64,000 nucleotides of DNA from the NCBI GenBank assembly GCA_045660865.1, contig JAZREP010000028.1:35284-99283 (forward strand), given 5' to 3'. This stretch comes from CAZRRV01 sp045660865 (GTDB taxonomy: Bacteria; Bacillota; Clostridia; Oscillospirales; Acutalibacteraceae). Positions 32,416 to 42,084 of this stretch are shown one piece after another. The position numbers and the translations under genes were made by a program. Below the pieces are notes generated by a model, which ran no database searches, was not told where the DNA came from, and saw only the letters and a program-made list of their open reading frames with translations. Each line of letters starts with the position of its first letter. Position 1 is the stretch's first letter.

Positions 32416-35400
32416 CTATTTGTCCTCCAAGTGTAAAGTTCTAATCAACTCTTCAACATTTAACTGCAACAGTTTGGAAATACCCTTTTCCTGCATAGTT
32501 ACACCGTACAGCATATCTGCCGCCTCCATAGTACCACGGCGGTGGGTTACGCAGATAAACTGTGTTGAAAGATTTGTCTGTTTCATATAATTGGCAAATC
32601 GCTCTACATTTATATCATCAAGCGCAGTATCTACCTCGTCCAAGAAACAGAACGGTGGCGGATTAACCTTCATTATTGCAAAGTAGATTGAAATGGCAAC
32701 CAGCGCCTTTTCACCGCCCGAAAGACCATCAAGGCTGGGCACGTTTTTGCCCGGCAATTTTGCCACGATGTCAATACCGCTTTCGAGTATATTATCCGGC
32801 TCAGACAAAACAAGCTCTGCATGACCGCCACCGAAAAGCTCGGTAAAGGTTTTTGTAAAGTTTGCGCCAATTCTGGTAAAGCCCTCCATAAAGAGAGTTT
32901 TCATCTGCTCTGTAAGTTCGTTGATGATTCGAGTAAGCTCGGCACGAGAACGATTTATATCATCCATCTGCGCTGTCATAAACTCGTATCTCTCGCTAAC
33001 CTCTTTGTATTCCTCAATTGCCGAAACATTTACGTTACCGAGTCCACGAATCTTGTTTTTAACCTCGCCGAGGTTACGCTTAGCCTCAACCAGATTTTCA
33101 ATGCGGGTGCCGCGTTGTTCAGCCTCACTGCGAGTAAGCTCGTATTCGTCAAAGAGGCGTTTTACAACATCGTCATACTCACGGACCATATTCTCTTTGC
33201 GTTCAATAAGACGCGCCAAGTCGCCGCCGATTTTTTCACGCTCGGACGCCTTATCACGCTCATTATTACGAAGCTCTTGTCCAAGCTTATCAAAGCTGTC
33301 ACGCTCGGCTGTCCATTCAGCAGAACGCTGCTTTGCAACCTGAATGCGCTCTTTTGCCTCGTCGTTTTGAGATTTTAAAACTGCCACTTGAGCAAAAAGC
33401 TCTTCGTTTTGTTTTAAAAGCTTATCGATTTCGGCCATATTCTCAGCATTCTTGCCCTCACGGTCAGAGATTGCTTGCTCTAAAAGCTTGGCGCTGATTG
33501 TAACCGACTCAATATCCTTTTCGACCTCAATTGTTTTAAGGCGCAATTCAGTAAGCTGTGCCGAAAGTTCTTCACGCTTGCGTGAATTACCCTCTCTGCC
33601 GCCCGAAACGGTATCAAGCTCGAGTTGTAATTTCTGCTTTTGCGCATCCAAGTCTGCCAATGCAGCAGTAGATGCAACAACGGTCTTTTCCAATTCGGCT
33701 CTGCGCTCATCCAAACGGGATTGCTCGGCCACCAAATTGTCTTTTTGTTCCTTAGCCGCTTGTTGTAATTCGTTTACACGGCGCAGTTCTCCAAGCAGAC
33801 GGATTTTATCCTCATTAGCGGTGGAAATAGCGGCACGTGCCGAAACGATTTGTGCATCAACACTTGCAAGTTCACTAACAGCCGCCTCTAAAGCGTCCTG
33901 CTTATCTTTAAGACCTTTTTGCATAGTCTTTACTTCGCCACGTAACTTTTCAATATCTGCCGCACGGCTAAGCAGACCTGCCTGCTTTGAAAGGGAACCA
34001 CCGGTCAATGAACCGCCGGGGTTAACTACCTGACCGTCCAAGGTTACAACTTTACATTTGTAGCCGGATTTTTTAGCCATTGCTACTGCGCTGTCAATAT
34101 CCTCTGCTACAACAGTATTCCCCAAAAGGGAGCTGATAATATTTGCATAAATCTTATCTGCTGTTACAAGCTCGGAAGCAATACCAACATAGCCAAAACT
34201 ATCCTGGAACTCTTTGCCGTTAAATTCTCTCGGGCGTACCGATTGCACCGGCAAGAAGGTTGCACGGCCCATTTTTCCGTGTTTAAGCATTTCAATAGCC
34301 TGCTTGGCGTTGGCATCGGTATCAACAACGATGTGCTGTGTTGCATTACCCAAGGCTACTTCAATGGCAACTGTGTACTCTTTGGGTACAGTTATAATTT
34401 GGGTAACGGGACCGTGAACACCATGCAGGGTTTTTTGCTTTGAGGACTGCATAACCGATTTAACGGCGTGGGAGAAGCCCTCCATATTTTTTTCAAGGTC
34501 CTCTAATATCTGAGCACGGTGGATTTTTGCCTCAATTTCCAAATTAAGAGCATCTACCGCTTGACGGTAGTCAGCCACCTTTTCATTTTTGGTGTTATAA
34601 ATAAGTTCATAACCCTTTAAAGCGTTTTCACATTCCGAAAGGGTTTCTTCTGCGTTAGAAAGGTCAGTATCTAAAAGACTGCGCTCATCTTCTAACTTTT
34701 TGCAGGTTTGCTCGGCTGCTGAAATTTCCTCAGCCACTACTTCCTTGCGGTTATCAATTTCTGCTGATGAGGATTGTGCCGTAACCATCTGCACACGGTA
34801 ATCGGAGCTTTGGGTTGAAAGGGTGTTAAGTCCTCGGTTCAATTCCTCAATTGTTCTGGAAATACTTTCGCTGCTGCTTATAAGCTCGGTGAGTTCGCTT
34901 GTTAATGCCGCAGTTTCACCGCTTAATTTAGCCAGTGTTTCTTTTTTGGCATCAATTTCCGCATAGCGGGTTTCAATTTCCTGCTTAGCGGTAGCATCAG
35001 ACTGCTCTAAGCTGCTTATATCATTGCGTATACGCTCTACCGCTTGGGTGTTATATTGCGCAGAGTTTTCGAGCACCGCAATTTCACCCTCGGTACGGGC
35101 AATGGCTTCTTCCAAAGCCGCTGTCTGCTGAGCGTTTGCATCAATTTGTGCGGTAAGCTCAGTAAAGCGCATTGAACGATTGTCAATCTGCTCAGCGAGT
35201 TCTGAAAGTGCCGCTTCTGCCTCGGCATAATGTGCCTCGGCTACAGAAATTTTATTTTCCTGCGCGCGCAATGCATCGTTAAATTTATCTAAGGTATGTA
35301 GCCAGATACCGATTTCGAGGTTTTTCTTTTCCTCTGCTAATTCCAAAAAGATTTCCGCCTTACGGCTTTGCTCTTTTAAGGGACCAACACGGCTTTCAAG

Positions 35401-35991
35401 CTCCTGCATAATGTCTTTTAAGCGGATTAAGTTTTCATCCGCCTGCGCCAATTTGCGCTCAGACTCTAATTTACGGTAACGATAGCGTGAAATTCCCGAA
35501 GCTTCCTCAAAAATATCACGGCGTTCATTAGATTTACTGCTTACAATAGTGTCAATCTTACCCTGACCTATCATAGAATAACCGTCTCTGCCAAGACCGG
35601 TATCCATAAACAGTTCATGCACGTCTTTAAGGCGCACTACCGCCTTGTTTATTAAATATTCGCTTTCGTGTGAACGGTAGAAGCGGCGTGTGACCGCAAC
35701 CTGGTCGTTATCAAAATTCAGCGTTCTGTCGGTATTGTCTATAATTAAAGTAACCTCCGCAAAGCCGTGGGGCTTACGGTCGGCTGTTCCGCCGAAGATA
35801 ACATCCTCCATACTTTGTCCACGCAGGCTTTTGGTAGATTGCTCGCCCAAAACCCAACGCACCGCATCAGAGATATTACTTTTACCGCTGCCGTTAGGTC
35901 CAACGACACCGGTGATGCCGCTGCCGAATTGCAGTACAGTTTTATCTGCAAAAGATTTAAAGCCTTGTATCTCAATAGATTTTAGCAGCAC
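32416..35991 (-). CDS. smc: chromosome segregation protein SMC
   Basis: 1191 residues, full length, starting at GTG 35991 (AAGGAG 12 bases upstream, inside the radical SAM gene end). Walker A GPNGSGKSNISDAVRWVLGEQSTKSLRG at the N-terminus, long coiled coils on both sides of a hinge (about 510-670, GGSLTGGSL at its end), and the C-terminal signature LSGGEKALVAISIYFAIMKVNPPPFCFLDEVDTALDD. It forms the bacterial condensin core with ScpAB. 3 bases separate it from its neighbours on each side. Confidence 0.98.
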   Translation of the reverse strand: MLLKSIEIQGFKSFADKTVLQFGSGITGVVGPNGSGKSNISDAVRWVLGEQSTKSLRGQSMEDVIFGGTADRKPHGFAEVTLIIDNTDRTLNFDNDQVAVTRRFYRSHESEYLINKAVVRLKDVHELFMDTGLGRDGYSMIGQGKIDTIVSSKSNERRDIFEEASGISRYRYRKLESERKLAQADENLIRLKDIMQELESRVGPLKEQSRKAEIFLELAEEKKNLEIGIWLHTLDKFNDALRAQENKISVAEAHYAEAEAALSELAEQIDNRSMRFTELTAQIDANAQQTAALEEAIARTEGEIAVLENSAQYNTQAVERIRNDISSLEQSDATAKQEIETRYAEIDAKKETLAKLSGETAALTSELTELISSSESISRTIEELNRGLNTLSTQSSDYRVQMVTAQSSSAEIDNRKEVVAEEISAAEQTCKKLEDERSLLDTDLSNAEETLSECENALKGYELIYNTKNEKVADYRQAVDALNLEIEAKIHRAQILEDLEKNMEGFSHAVKSVMQSSKQKTLHGVHGPVTQIITVPKEYTVAIEVALGNATQHIVVDTDANAKQAIEMLKHGKMGRATFLPVQSVRPREFNGKEFQDSFGYVGIASELVTADKIYANIISSLLGNTVVAEDIDSAVAMAKKSGYKCKVVTLDGQVVNPGGSLTGGSLSKQAGLLSRAADIEKLRGEVKTMQKGLKDKQDALEAAVSELASVDAQIVSARAAISTANEDKIRLLGELRRVNELQQAAKEQKDNLVAEQSRLDERRAELEKTVVASTAALADLDAQKQKLQLELDTVSGGREGNSRKREELSAQLTELRLKTIEVEKDIESVTISAKLLEQAISDREGKNAENMAEIDKLLKQNEELFAQVAVLKSQNDEAKERIQVAKQRSAEWTAERDSFDKLGQELRNNERDKASEREKIGGDLARLIERKENMVREYDDVVKRLFDEYELTRSEAEQRGTRIENLVEAKRNLGEVKNKIRGLGNVNVSAIEEYKEVSERYEFMTAQMDDINRSRAELTRIINELTEQMKTLFMEGFTRIGANFTKTFTELFGGGHAELVLSEPDNILESGIDIVAKLPGKNVPSLDGLSGGEKALVAISIYFAIMKVNPPPFCFLDEVDTALDDINVERFANYMKQTNLSTQFICVTHRRGTMEAADMLYGVTMQEKGISKLLQLNVEELIRTLHLEDK

Positions 35992-35994
35992 CGC

Positions 35995-36987
35995 TTATAC
36001 ACTCTCCTTGATTTTTACTTCATATTTTAGCAGGGATGAGTCCCCTTTAACATTACAATTGTAGCCGATTTCTTTTAAAAATTCAATATTCTTACGTGAT
36101 TGTCCCACCATTTTGGATATATCACACTCACGTACAAACAAGGTGTAGTTGCCTTGTTTTTTTAGTTTCTTTTTTGCCGCTTTTAAATAAAGCTTGCTTT
36201 CGCACAGTTCTCTAAAAGCCGGATGCCAAGGACCGGCAATAAAATCCTCCTCGGTTATACTATGTAAACCTAAGCGGATAACCTTGATACCCTCTTTTTC
36301 AAATTGATTTAACAGCTCACTGCAAAGCTCTACCGCCGATTCTAAGGTCTGCGGCAAATATTCGCCCGACTTATAAAGTGATGCAAGCTGTGTGCCTTTT
36401 AAGGTAATTGCGGGATAAATGCGCACTGTATCGGGCTGTAATTTACAAATTTCTGCGGCAGTATATCTTGCGCCGTCATCAGTATCTTTATAAAGCCCTG
36501 TCATCATTTGAAGGCCTAGCGAAAAGCCGTTTTGTTTTATAAGTTGAGAGGCTGTACGCACTTTGTCTGCCGTGTGACCACGCCTGTTTGCAAGCAAAAC
36601 CTCATCCACCATACTTTGAGCACCAAGCTCAATAGCCGTTACGCCCTTAACTTTGAGTAGCGATAAGATTTCTTCATCAATGGCATCAGGTCTTGTTGAA
36701 ATACGAACACCCTTAACTGTACCGTTTTTCACAAAGACTTCAGCCGCATTCAAAAGACTTAACATATAGTCTTTATCAATCGCCGTAAAGCTACCGCCGA
36801 AAAAGGCTATCTCTGTGTCCTTAGGCGAGTAGTTTTTGCTTTTAATAGCGGTCTTAACCGCATTTACTACATCATCTGCCGTTGGCTGATTTAAGATACC
36901 TGTTATTGAGTTTTGGTTGCAAAAGGAACAACGGTGGTTACAGCCTGAATGCGGAACAAAGATTGCTATGTTTGAATGGCGGCTCAT
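35995..36987 (-). CDS. radical SAM protein, Elp3-like catalytic half
   Basis: 330 residues. The SAM-cluster motif is C-x4-C-x2-C-type in SGCNHRCSFCNQNSITG (Cys at about 15, 19, 22). GGSFTAIDKDYMLSLL and ISTRPDAIDEEILSLLKVKGVTAIELGAQSMVDEVL and RRGHTADKV resemble Elp3, but the acetyltransferase half is absent. This short form is common between rnc and smc in Clostridia and its substrate is unknown. Its ATG overlaps the rnc stop as ATGA. Confidence 0.88.
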   Translation of the reverse strand: MSRHSNIAIFVPHSGCNHRCSFCNQNSITGILNQPTADDVVNAVKTAIKSKNYSPKDTEIAFFGGSFTAIDKDYMLSLLNAAEVFVKNGTVKGVRISTRPDAIDEEILSLLKVKGVTAIELGAQSMVDEVLLANRRGHTADKVRTASQLIKQNGFSLGLQMMTGLYKDTDDGARYTAAEICKLQPDTVRIYPAITLKGTQLASLYKSGEYLPQTLESAVELCSELLNQFEKEGIKVIRLGLHSITEEDFIAGPWHPAFRELCESKLYLKAAKKKLKKQGNYTLFVRECDISKMVGQSRKNIEFLKEIGYNCNVKGDSSLLKYEVKIKESV

Positions 36988-37661
36988 ACAATCTGTCCCA
37001 TCAGTTCTAACGCCTGCTTTGCCGCCAATTGTTCAGCCTGCTTTTTACTGTGGCCTACGCCTGTTCCTATTTTATTGGAATTTAGCATTACATCAACCGT
37101 AAAAGTTTTATCGTGGTCAGGCCCTGCTTCACCGACGAGGATATAGTTCAGTTCCTCTTCGGGATTGCGCTGAATAATCTCCTGCAAAACGGTTTTGTAA
37201 TCAACAAAATGCTCGTTTTGTGTTTTTAACTCACGCTCAACAAACCTGAGCACGTGTGCCTTTGCAGGCTCAATACCGCCGTCAAGATAAATGGCGGCTA
37301 AAACTGCCTCAAATGCATCGGCAAGAATTGAGGGGCGACCTCGGCCGCCGTTTTGCTGTTCGCCTTTTCCCAAAAGCAGAAAATCGCCGATTCCCAGCTC
37401 TTTGGAAAAAGCACACAGCGAGCCCTCGCAAACCAGCGAGGCACGAAGCTTAGTCAGTTCACCCTCAGGTAAGTTGGAAAAGTTTTTGAAAATATACTCT
37501 GAAACAATAATTGACAGCACCGAATCTCCCAAAAACTCTAATCGTTCATTAGAGCCTGCGGCACCTTTTTTCTCATTCGCATAGGAGGAATGGGAAAGCG
37601 CACGGGTTAACAAATCCTTGTTTTTAAAGGTGTACCCGATATTTTTTTCCAGTTGTGTCAT
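36984..37661 (-). CDS. rnc: ribonuclease III
   Basis: 225 residues. The RNase III signature NERLEFLGDSVLSIIVSEYIF (acidic catalytic residues) is followed by LADAFEAVLAAIYLDGG and a C-terminal double-stranded RNA-binding domain (DYKTVLQEIIQRNPEEELNYILVGEAGPDHDKTFTVDVMLNSNKIGTGVGHSKKQAEQLAAKQAL). It processes rRNA and structured transcripts. Follows plsX directly; the acpP gene often found between them is missing here. Confidence 0.97.
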   Translation of the reverse strand: MTQLEKNIGYTFKNKDLLTRALSHSSYANEKKGAAGSNERLEFLGDSVLSIIVSEYIFKNFSNLPEGELTKLRASLVCEGSLCAFSKELGIGDFLLLGKGEQQNGGRGRPSILADAFEAVLAAIYLDGGIEPAKAHVLRFVERELKTQNEHFVDYKTVLQEIIQRNPEEELNYILVGEAGPDHDKTFTVDVMLNSNKIGTGVGHSKKQAEQLAAKQALELMGQIV

Positions 37662-37682
37662 ACTTTTCCTCCCCTTTCGTTT

Positions 37683-38666
37683 TTATCTTAAATTTTCAGC
37701 TATTTTTTCAGCCACTTGGTTTTCGCTGAAATAAATTGCCTGTTTAACAGCGTGTTTAATGGCATCGCCGTTTGAGCTGCCGTGGGCTTTAATTACGCCC
37801 TTTTGAACGCCCAATAATGCGGCGCCGCCAACAACCGAGTAGTCGGTCTTGCCTTTAAGCTCCATAAGTCCGCTTTTAACCATTAAAGCCGATAACATAG
37901 TCAGCTTATTCTTTTTAAATATTTTCTTTACTGCGCCGAACATGGTCATTGCAACACCCTCATAAAGTTTGAGAGCGATATTGCCTGTAAAGCCGTCTGC
38001 AATTGCAATTTGGCAAGCACCGCTTGGCAGGTCTCTTGCCTCTACATTACCTATAAAGTTAACAGGAGCCTTTTGCAAAAGCTTGTATGCCTCTTTTTGA
38101 AGTTCTGTACCCTTTGTTTCCTCGGTACCGATATTAAGCAGACCGACGGTGGGGTCTTTCTGTCCCAATACGTTTTCACAGTAAACCGAAGCCATTACAG
38201 CAAACTGCTCAAGCATTTCGGGGCGACATTCAGCATTTGCGCCCATATCCATTAAGAAAAACGGCTCGCCAACACTTGGGATAAGAGTACCCAAAGCAGC
38301 ACGCTTTATACCTTTAATTCTCTTAATAATAAATGTACCGCCGACAACAAGCGCACCTGTGCTTCCCGCTGATACTACGGCATCGCCCTCTCCCTCTGCT
38401 ACTAATTTGCAAGCAACAGCCAAAGAGGAATTTTTGCCGGTTTTAATCAAGTTTGCAGGCTCCTCGTGCATTGAAAATACATCGTCAGCATGGTGGATAT
38501 CAATACCTGTAAGGTCTATTCCATTATTCTTAGCGCAGTCTATAATTTCTGCCTCTTTGCCTACTAAGGTAATGTCTACATTGTAGGCATCCTTAGCAAG
38601 ACGGGCACCCTGAATAGGTGCTAACGGAGCATTATCTCCACCGAATGCATCTATAACTATACGCAT
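37683..38666 (-). CDS. plsX: phosphate acyltransferase PlsX
   Basis: 327 residues from ATG at 38666 (AAGGAGGACAAT directly upstream). IDAFGGDNAPLAPIQGARLA at the start, SAGSTGALVVGGTFIIKRIKGI, FFLMDMGANAECRPEML, VGLLNIGTEETKGTELQKEAYKLL, ADGFTGNIALKLYEGVA and the closing SSNGDAIKHAVKQAI are family landmarks. It makes acyl-phosphate from acyl-ACP for phospholipid synthesis, peripheral to the membrane. Confidence 0.97.
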   Translation of the reverse strand: MRIVIDAFGGDNAPLAPIQGARLAKDAYNVDITLVGKEAEIIDCAKNNGIDLTGIDIHHADDVFSMHEEPANLIKTGKNSSLAVACKLVAEGEGDAVVSAGSTGALVVGGTFIIKRIKGIKRAALGTLIPSVGEPFFLMDMGANAECRPEMLEQFAVMASVYCENVLGQKDPTVGLLNIGTEETKGTELQKEAYKLLQKAPVNFIGNVEARDLPSGACQIAIADGFTGNIALKLYEGVAMTMFGAVKKIFKKNKLTMLSALMVKSGLMELKGKTDYSVVGGAALLGVQKGVIKAHGSSNGDAIKHAVKQAIYFSENQVAEKIAENLR

Positions 38667-38676
38667 ATTGTCCTCC

Positions 38677-39963
38677 TTAAGTTTCATAAAAACGCATTGC
38701 CCTTTGAGCCAAAGCCATATAGCGCATACGCTTGTCCCTTATTTTTTCATCCAACTCCGGTAATATGCCGAAATTGGCTCCCATAGGTTGAAAGTCCTTT
38801 GATACACTGCTTGAAACGTGGCGACAAAGTGCGCCGAGCATAGTGTATTCGGGCGGTAAAAGTTGAGATTTTCCTAAAATGGCGTTCGCCGCATTTATTC
38901 CTGCAATAATGCCCGATGCAGCCGATTCCATATATCCTTCAACACCGGTGATTTGACCGGCGAAATAAATATTTGGATTAGATTTTAAAGAAAAATCCGA
39001 GTTAAGCAGTTTAGGGCTGTTCAAAAAAGAGTTGCGGTGCATTACACCGTAGCGCAAAAATTCGGCGTTTTGTAAACCGGGTATCATAGAGAAAACACGC
39101 TTTTGCTCACCAAATTTCAAGTTTGTTTGAAAGCCTACAATGTTGTACATTGTGCCTGCTTCATTTTCTTTTCTGAGCTGTACTACAGCCCAGGGGCGAT
39201 GCCCTGTTCTTGGGTCACGAAGTCCCACAGGCTTTAATGGTCCGAAACGGATAGAATCTGCTCCGCGCTTTGCCAGCACCTCAATCGGCATACAACCCTC
39301 GTAAACCTTGGGGGCTGTATCAAAATCGTGCAAAGGCGCTGTTTCGGCAGCAATTAGCTCTGCGTGAAAATGCTCATACTCTTCTTTATTAAAGGGACAA
39401 TTGATATAATCAGCGTCACCCTTTTCATATCTGGAAGCGAAAAACGCCTTTTCCATATCTATTGACTCTGCCGAAACAATTGGCGCTGCAGCATCGTAAA
39501 AACTGAGATAATTTTCTCCGCAGGTTTTGGCTATATTCTCTGCCAGCGCACCGTCGGTCAAAGGCCCTGTAGCAATAATAACAACACCTTCGGGAATGGT
39601 ATCCACCCTGTCTTCAACCACCGTTATATTCGGGTGGTTTTTTATTCTTTCGGTTACACCCTTGGAAAAGCACTCACGGTCAACCGCCAGCGCTCCGCCT
39701 GCGGAAACGGCACAATTATCTGCCGATTTAAGACAAACCGAGCCCAAAGCACGCATTTCAGCCTTTAAAAGCCCTGCCGCCGAGTCAAGCCTTGACGCTT
39801 TTAAGGAATTAGAACAGACTAATTCTGCAAAATTCGGCGAGGTGTGTGCCGGAGAATACTGCTTCGGCTTCATTTCATATAAAGTGACCGCTATGCCTCT
39901 TTCAGCCGCCGCGAAGGCAGCCTCACAGCCGGCAAGTCCGGCACCGATTACCGAGAATTTCAT
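38677..39963 (-). CDS. trmFO: methylenetetrahydrofolate-tRNA-(uracil-5-)-methyltransferase TrmFO
   Basis: 428 residues. FAD site VIGAGLAGCEAAFAAAERGIAVTLYEMKP at the N-terminus, ELVCSNSLKA, ATGPLTDGALAENI, YINCPFNKEEYEHFHAEL and AGQITGVEGYMESAASGIIAGINA follow in family order. It methylates U54 of tRNA using methylene-THF and FADH2, the Firmicutes alternative to TrmA. Its ATG overlaps the topA stop as ATGA. Confidence 0.97.
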   Translation of the reverse strand: MKFSVIGAGLAGCEAAFAAAERGIAVTLYEMKPKQYSPAHTSPNFAELVCSNSLKASRLDSAAGLLKAEMRALGSVCLKSADNCAVSAGGALAVDRECFSKGVTERIKNHPNITVVEDRVDTIPEGVVIIATGPLTDGALAENIAKTCGENYLSFYDAAAPIVSAESIDMEKAFFASRYEKGDADYINCPFNKEEYEHFHAELIAAETAPLHDFDTAPKVYEGCMPIEVLAKRGADSIRFGPLKPVGLRDPRTGHRPWAVVQLRKENEAGTMYNIVGFQTNLKFGEQKRVFSMIPGLQNAEFLRYGVMHRNSFLNSPKLLNSDFSLKSNPNIYFAGQITGVEGYMESAASGIIAGINAANAILGKSQLLPPEYTMLGALCRHVSSSVSKDFQPMGANFGILPELDEKIRDKRMRYMALAQRAMRFYET

Positions 39964-42062
39964 GCCTTTTTGCCACCGTTTTTAGTTTTGCGTGTTGTTG
40001 CCTTTTTCTCAAATCCACAGCCTTCATTAAGGCAATGTATAATACCGCCTCTTGCCTTAAACAAGGTCTTTTGGCAATTCGGACAGGTTTCGGAAGTTGG
40101 GTCATCCCAAGTCATAAAATCACACTTAGGATTATTTTCACAGCCGAAATATTTGTGGCCGTTTCTAGATTTCTTTTGCAGCACCTTTGCGCCGCATTTT
40201 GGACAGTTGCCCTTTGTTTCGGTAACAATCGGTTTTGTGTTTTTACATTCGGGATATCCGGGGCAAGCCAAGAATTTGCCAAAGCGTCCGTTTTTGATAA
40301 CCATAGTGCGTCCGCAAAGTTCACATTTTACATCCGACTCAACATCAGGCACCTTTACACGAGTACCTTTAAGGGATTGCTCGGCGGCCTTAATGGTCTT
40401 ATCAAAATTGCCGTAAAAACTTGAAATAACGTCCACCCACTGCAAATCGCCGACCGATATTTTATCAAGTGCGGTTTCCATATTCGCGGTGAATTTTACG
40501 TCAACAATTTTCTTAAAATGTAAAGCTACGAGTTCGGTAATAGTATTACCTAATTGAGTGGGTTTTAAGGATTTTTTATCACGCTCAATATACTCTCTTT
40601 GAAGGATATTGGTGATAATCGGTGCATAGGTAGACGGTCTGCCTATACCGTTGTCATCAAGCGCTTTAATCAAGGTCGGCTCAGTATAACGTGCCGGTGG
40701 TTGAGTAAAGTGTTGGCTGGGCTCCAATTTACTCAGTTTCGGTTTATCACCTACTGAAAGTTCGGGTAGTGCTTGATTATCCTCATCCTCTTCATCCTTG
40801 TCCTCTAAATACAAGGTTGTGAAGCCGTCAAAACGGGTTTTATAACCGCTGACACGGAATAAATATGAATTTCCAACAATATCAACACTGACCGTATCCT
40901 GTATACAAGCCGCCATAAGACTTGCAACAAAGCGGTCCCAAATGAGTTTATAAAGTTTGTATTGCTCAGGTGTCAAAGCCGATTTAACCGACTCGGGTGT
41001 TAACTCCATAGAGGTGGGGCGAATTGCCTCGTGGGCATCCTGCGCACCCGATTTAGATTTGAAATAACGGTCGGCTTTGGGCAAATAAGCCTCGCCGTAT
41101 TTACCTAATATATACTGCTTAGCGGCTTGGCGAGCCTCATCTGAAATGCGCAATGAGTCCGTACGCATATAGGTAATAAGACCGGTTGAGCCGTGACCCA
41201 GTATATCAACACCCTCATACAACTGTTGAGCAACACGCATTGTGCGTTGACCCTGGAAGCCGAGTTTTCTGGATGCCTCCTGTTGTAATGTTGAGGTGAT
41301 AAAGGGAGGTGCGGGCTGGCGATTGCGCACACCTTTTTTAACATTGCTTACAACATATTCTGCGCCGTCTAACGCTTTAATAATTTTATCGGCATCCTCG
41401 GCGGTTTCAAGCTTTATTTTATTGCCTTTATCGTCACCTTGCAGTTTTGCTGAGAAGCTTACACCATTAGCACGGAATTTGGCATGAATTTCCCAGAATT
41501 CTACAGGTATAAATGCCTCTATTTCTTTTTCACGGTCCACAATAAGTTTAAGTGCCACAGACTGTACACGTCCTGCCGAGAGGCCTCTGCGTACTGTTTT
41601 CCATAAAAACGGGCTTAGTTTGTAACCAACTAATCTATCCAACACACGACGTGCTTGCTGAGCATCGACCAAATTCATATCCAACTTGCGAGGATTTTTG
41701 AAGCCGTTTTGCACGCCGGTTTTAGTTATCTCATTAAATTCCAAGCGGTTTTCAGTGTTCAAATCCAAAGAAAGCAATTGAGCTAAATGCCAAGAAATAG
41801 CCTCACCCTCACGGTCAGGGTCAGTTGCGAGGTATACTTTATCAGCATTTGCTGCCGCTTCCTGCAATTTTTTAATAAGCTCACGCTTATCACTCATATT
41901 TACATATTCAGGTGCAAAATCATGCGCCACATCAATTCCGAGTTTTGATTTGGGCAAATCACGGATATGACCCATGCTTGCCATTACCTTGTAGCTGTCA
42001 CCCAAATATTTTTGAATAGATTTCACTTTTGTTGGTGACTCAACAATAACCAAATTCGCCAT
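39960..42062 (-). CDS. topA: DNA topoisomerase I
   Basis: 700 residues. Toprim domain (VIVESPTKVKSIQKYLG, ATDPDREGEAISWHLAQLL), PFLWKTVRRGLSAGRVQSVALKLIVDRE and the active-site Tyr in GLITYMRTDSLRISDEA. Three C-terminal Cys4 zinc modules follow (CELCG...CPGYPEC, CPKCGAKVL...CENNPKC, CPNCQKTLF...CLNEGC) and a basic tail. It relaxes negative supercoils. AAGGAG 8 bases before ATG at 42062; 22 bases after dprA. Confidence 0.98.
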   Translation of the reverse strand: MANLVIVESPTKVKSIQKYLGDSYKVMASMGHIRDLPKSKLGIDVAHDFAPEYVNMSDKRELIKKLQEAAANADKVYLATDPDREGEAISWHLAQLLSLDLNTENRLEFNEITKTGVQNGFKNPRKLDMNLVDAQQARRVLDRLVGYKLSPFLWKTVRRGLSAGRVQSVALKLIVDREKEIEAFIPVEFWEIHAKFRANGVSFSAKLQGDDKGNKIKLETAEDADKIIKALDGAEYVVSNVKKGVRNRQPAPPFITSTLQQEASRKLGFQGQRTMRVAQQLYEGVDILGHGSTGLITYMRTDSLRISDEARQAAKQYILGKYGEAYLPKADRYFKSKSGAQDAHEAIRPTSMELTPESVKSALTPEQYKLYKLIWDRFVASLMAACIQDTVSVDIVGNSYLFRVSGYKTRFDGFTTLYLEDKDEEDEDNQALPELSVGDKPKLSKLEPSQHFTQPPARYTEPTLIKALDDNGIGRPSTYAPIITNILQREYIERDKKSLKPTQLGNTITELVALHFKKIVDVKFTANMETALDKISVGDLQWVDVISSFYGNFDKTIKAAEQSLKGTRVKVPDVESDVKCELCGRTMVIKNGRFGKFLACPGYPECKNTKPIVTETKGNCPKCGAKVLQKKSRNGHKYFGCENNPKCDFMTWDDPTSETCPNCQKTLFKARGGIIHCLNEGCGFEKKATTRKTKNGGKKA

Positions 42063-42084
42063 TCTTTAACTCCTTGTTCATAAC

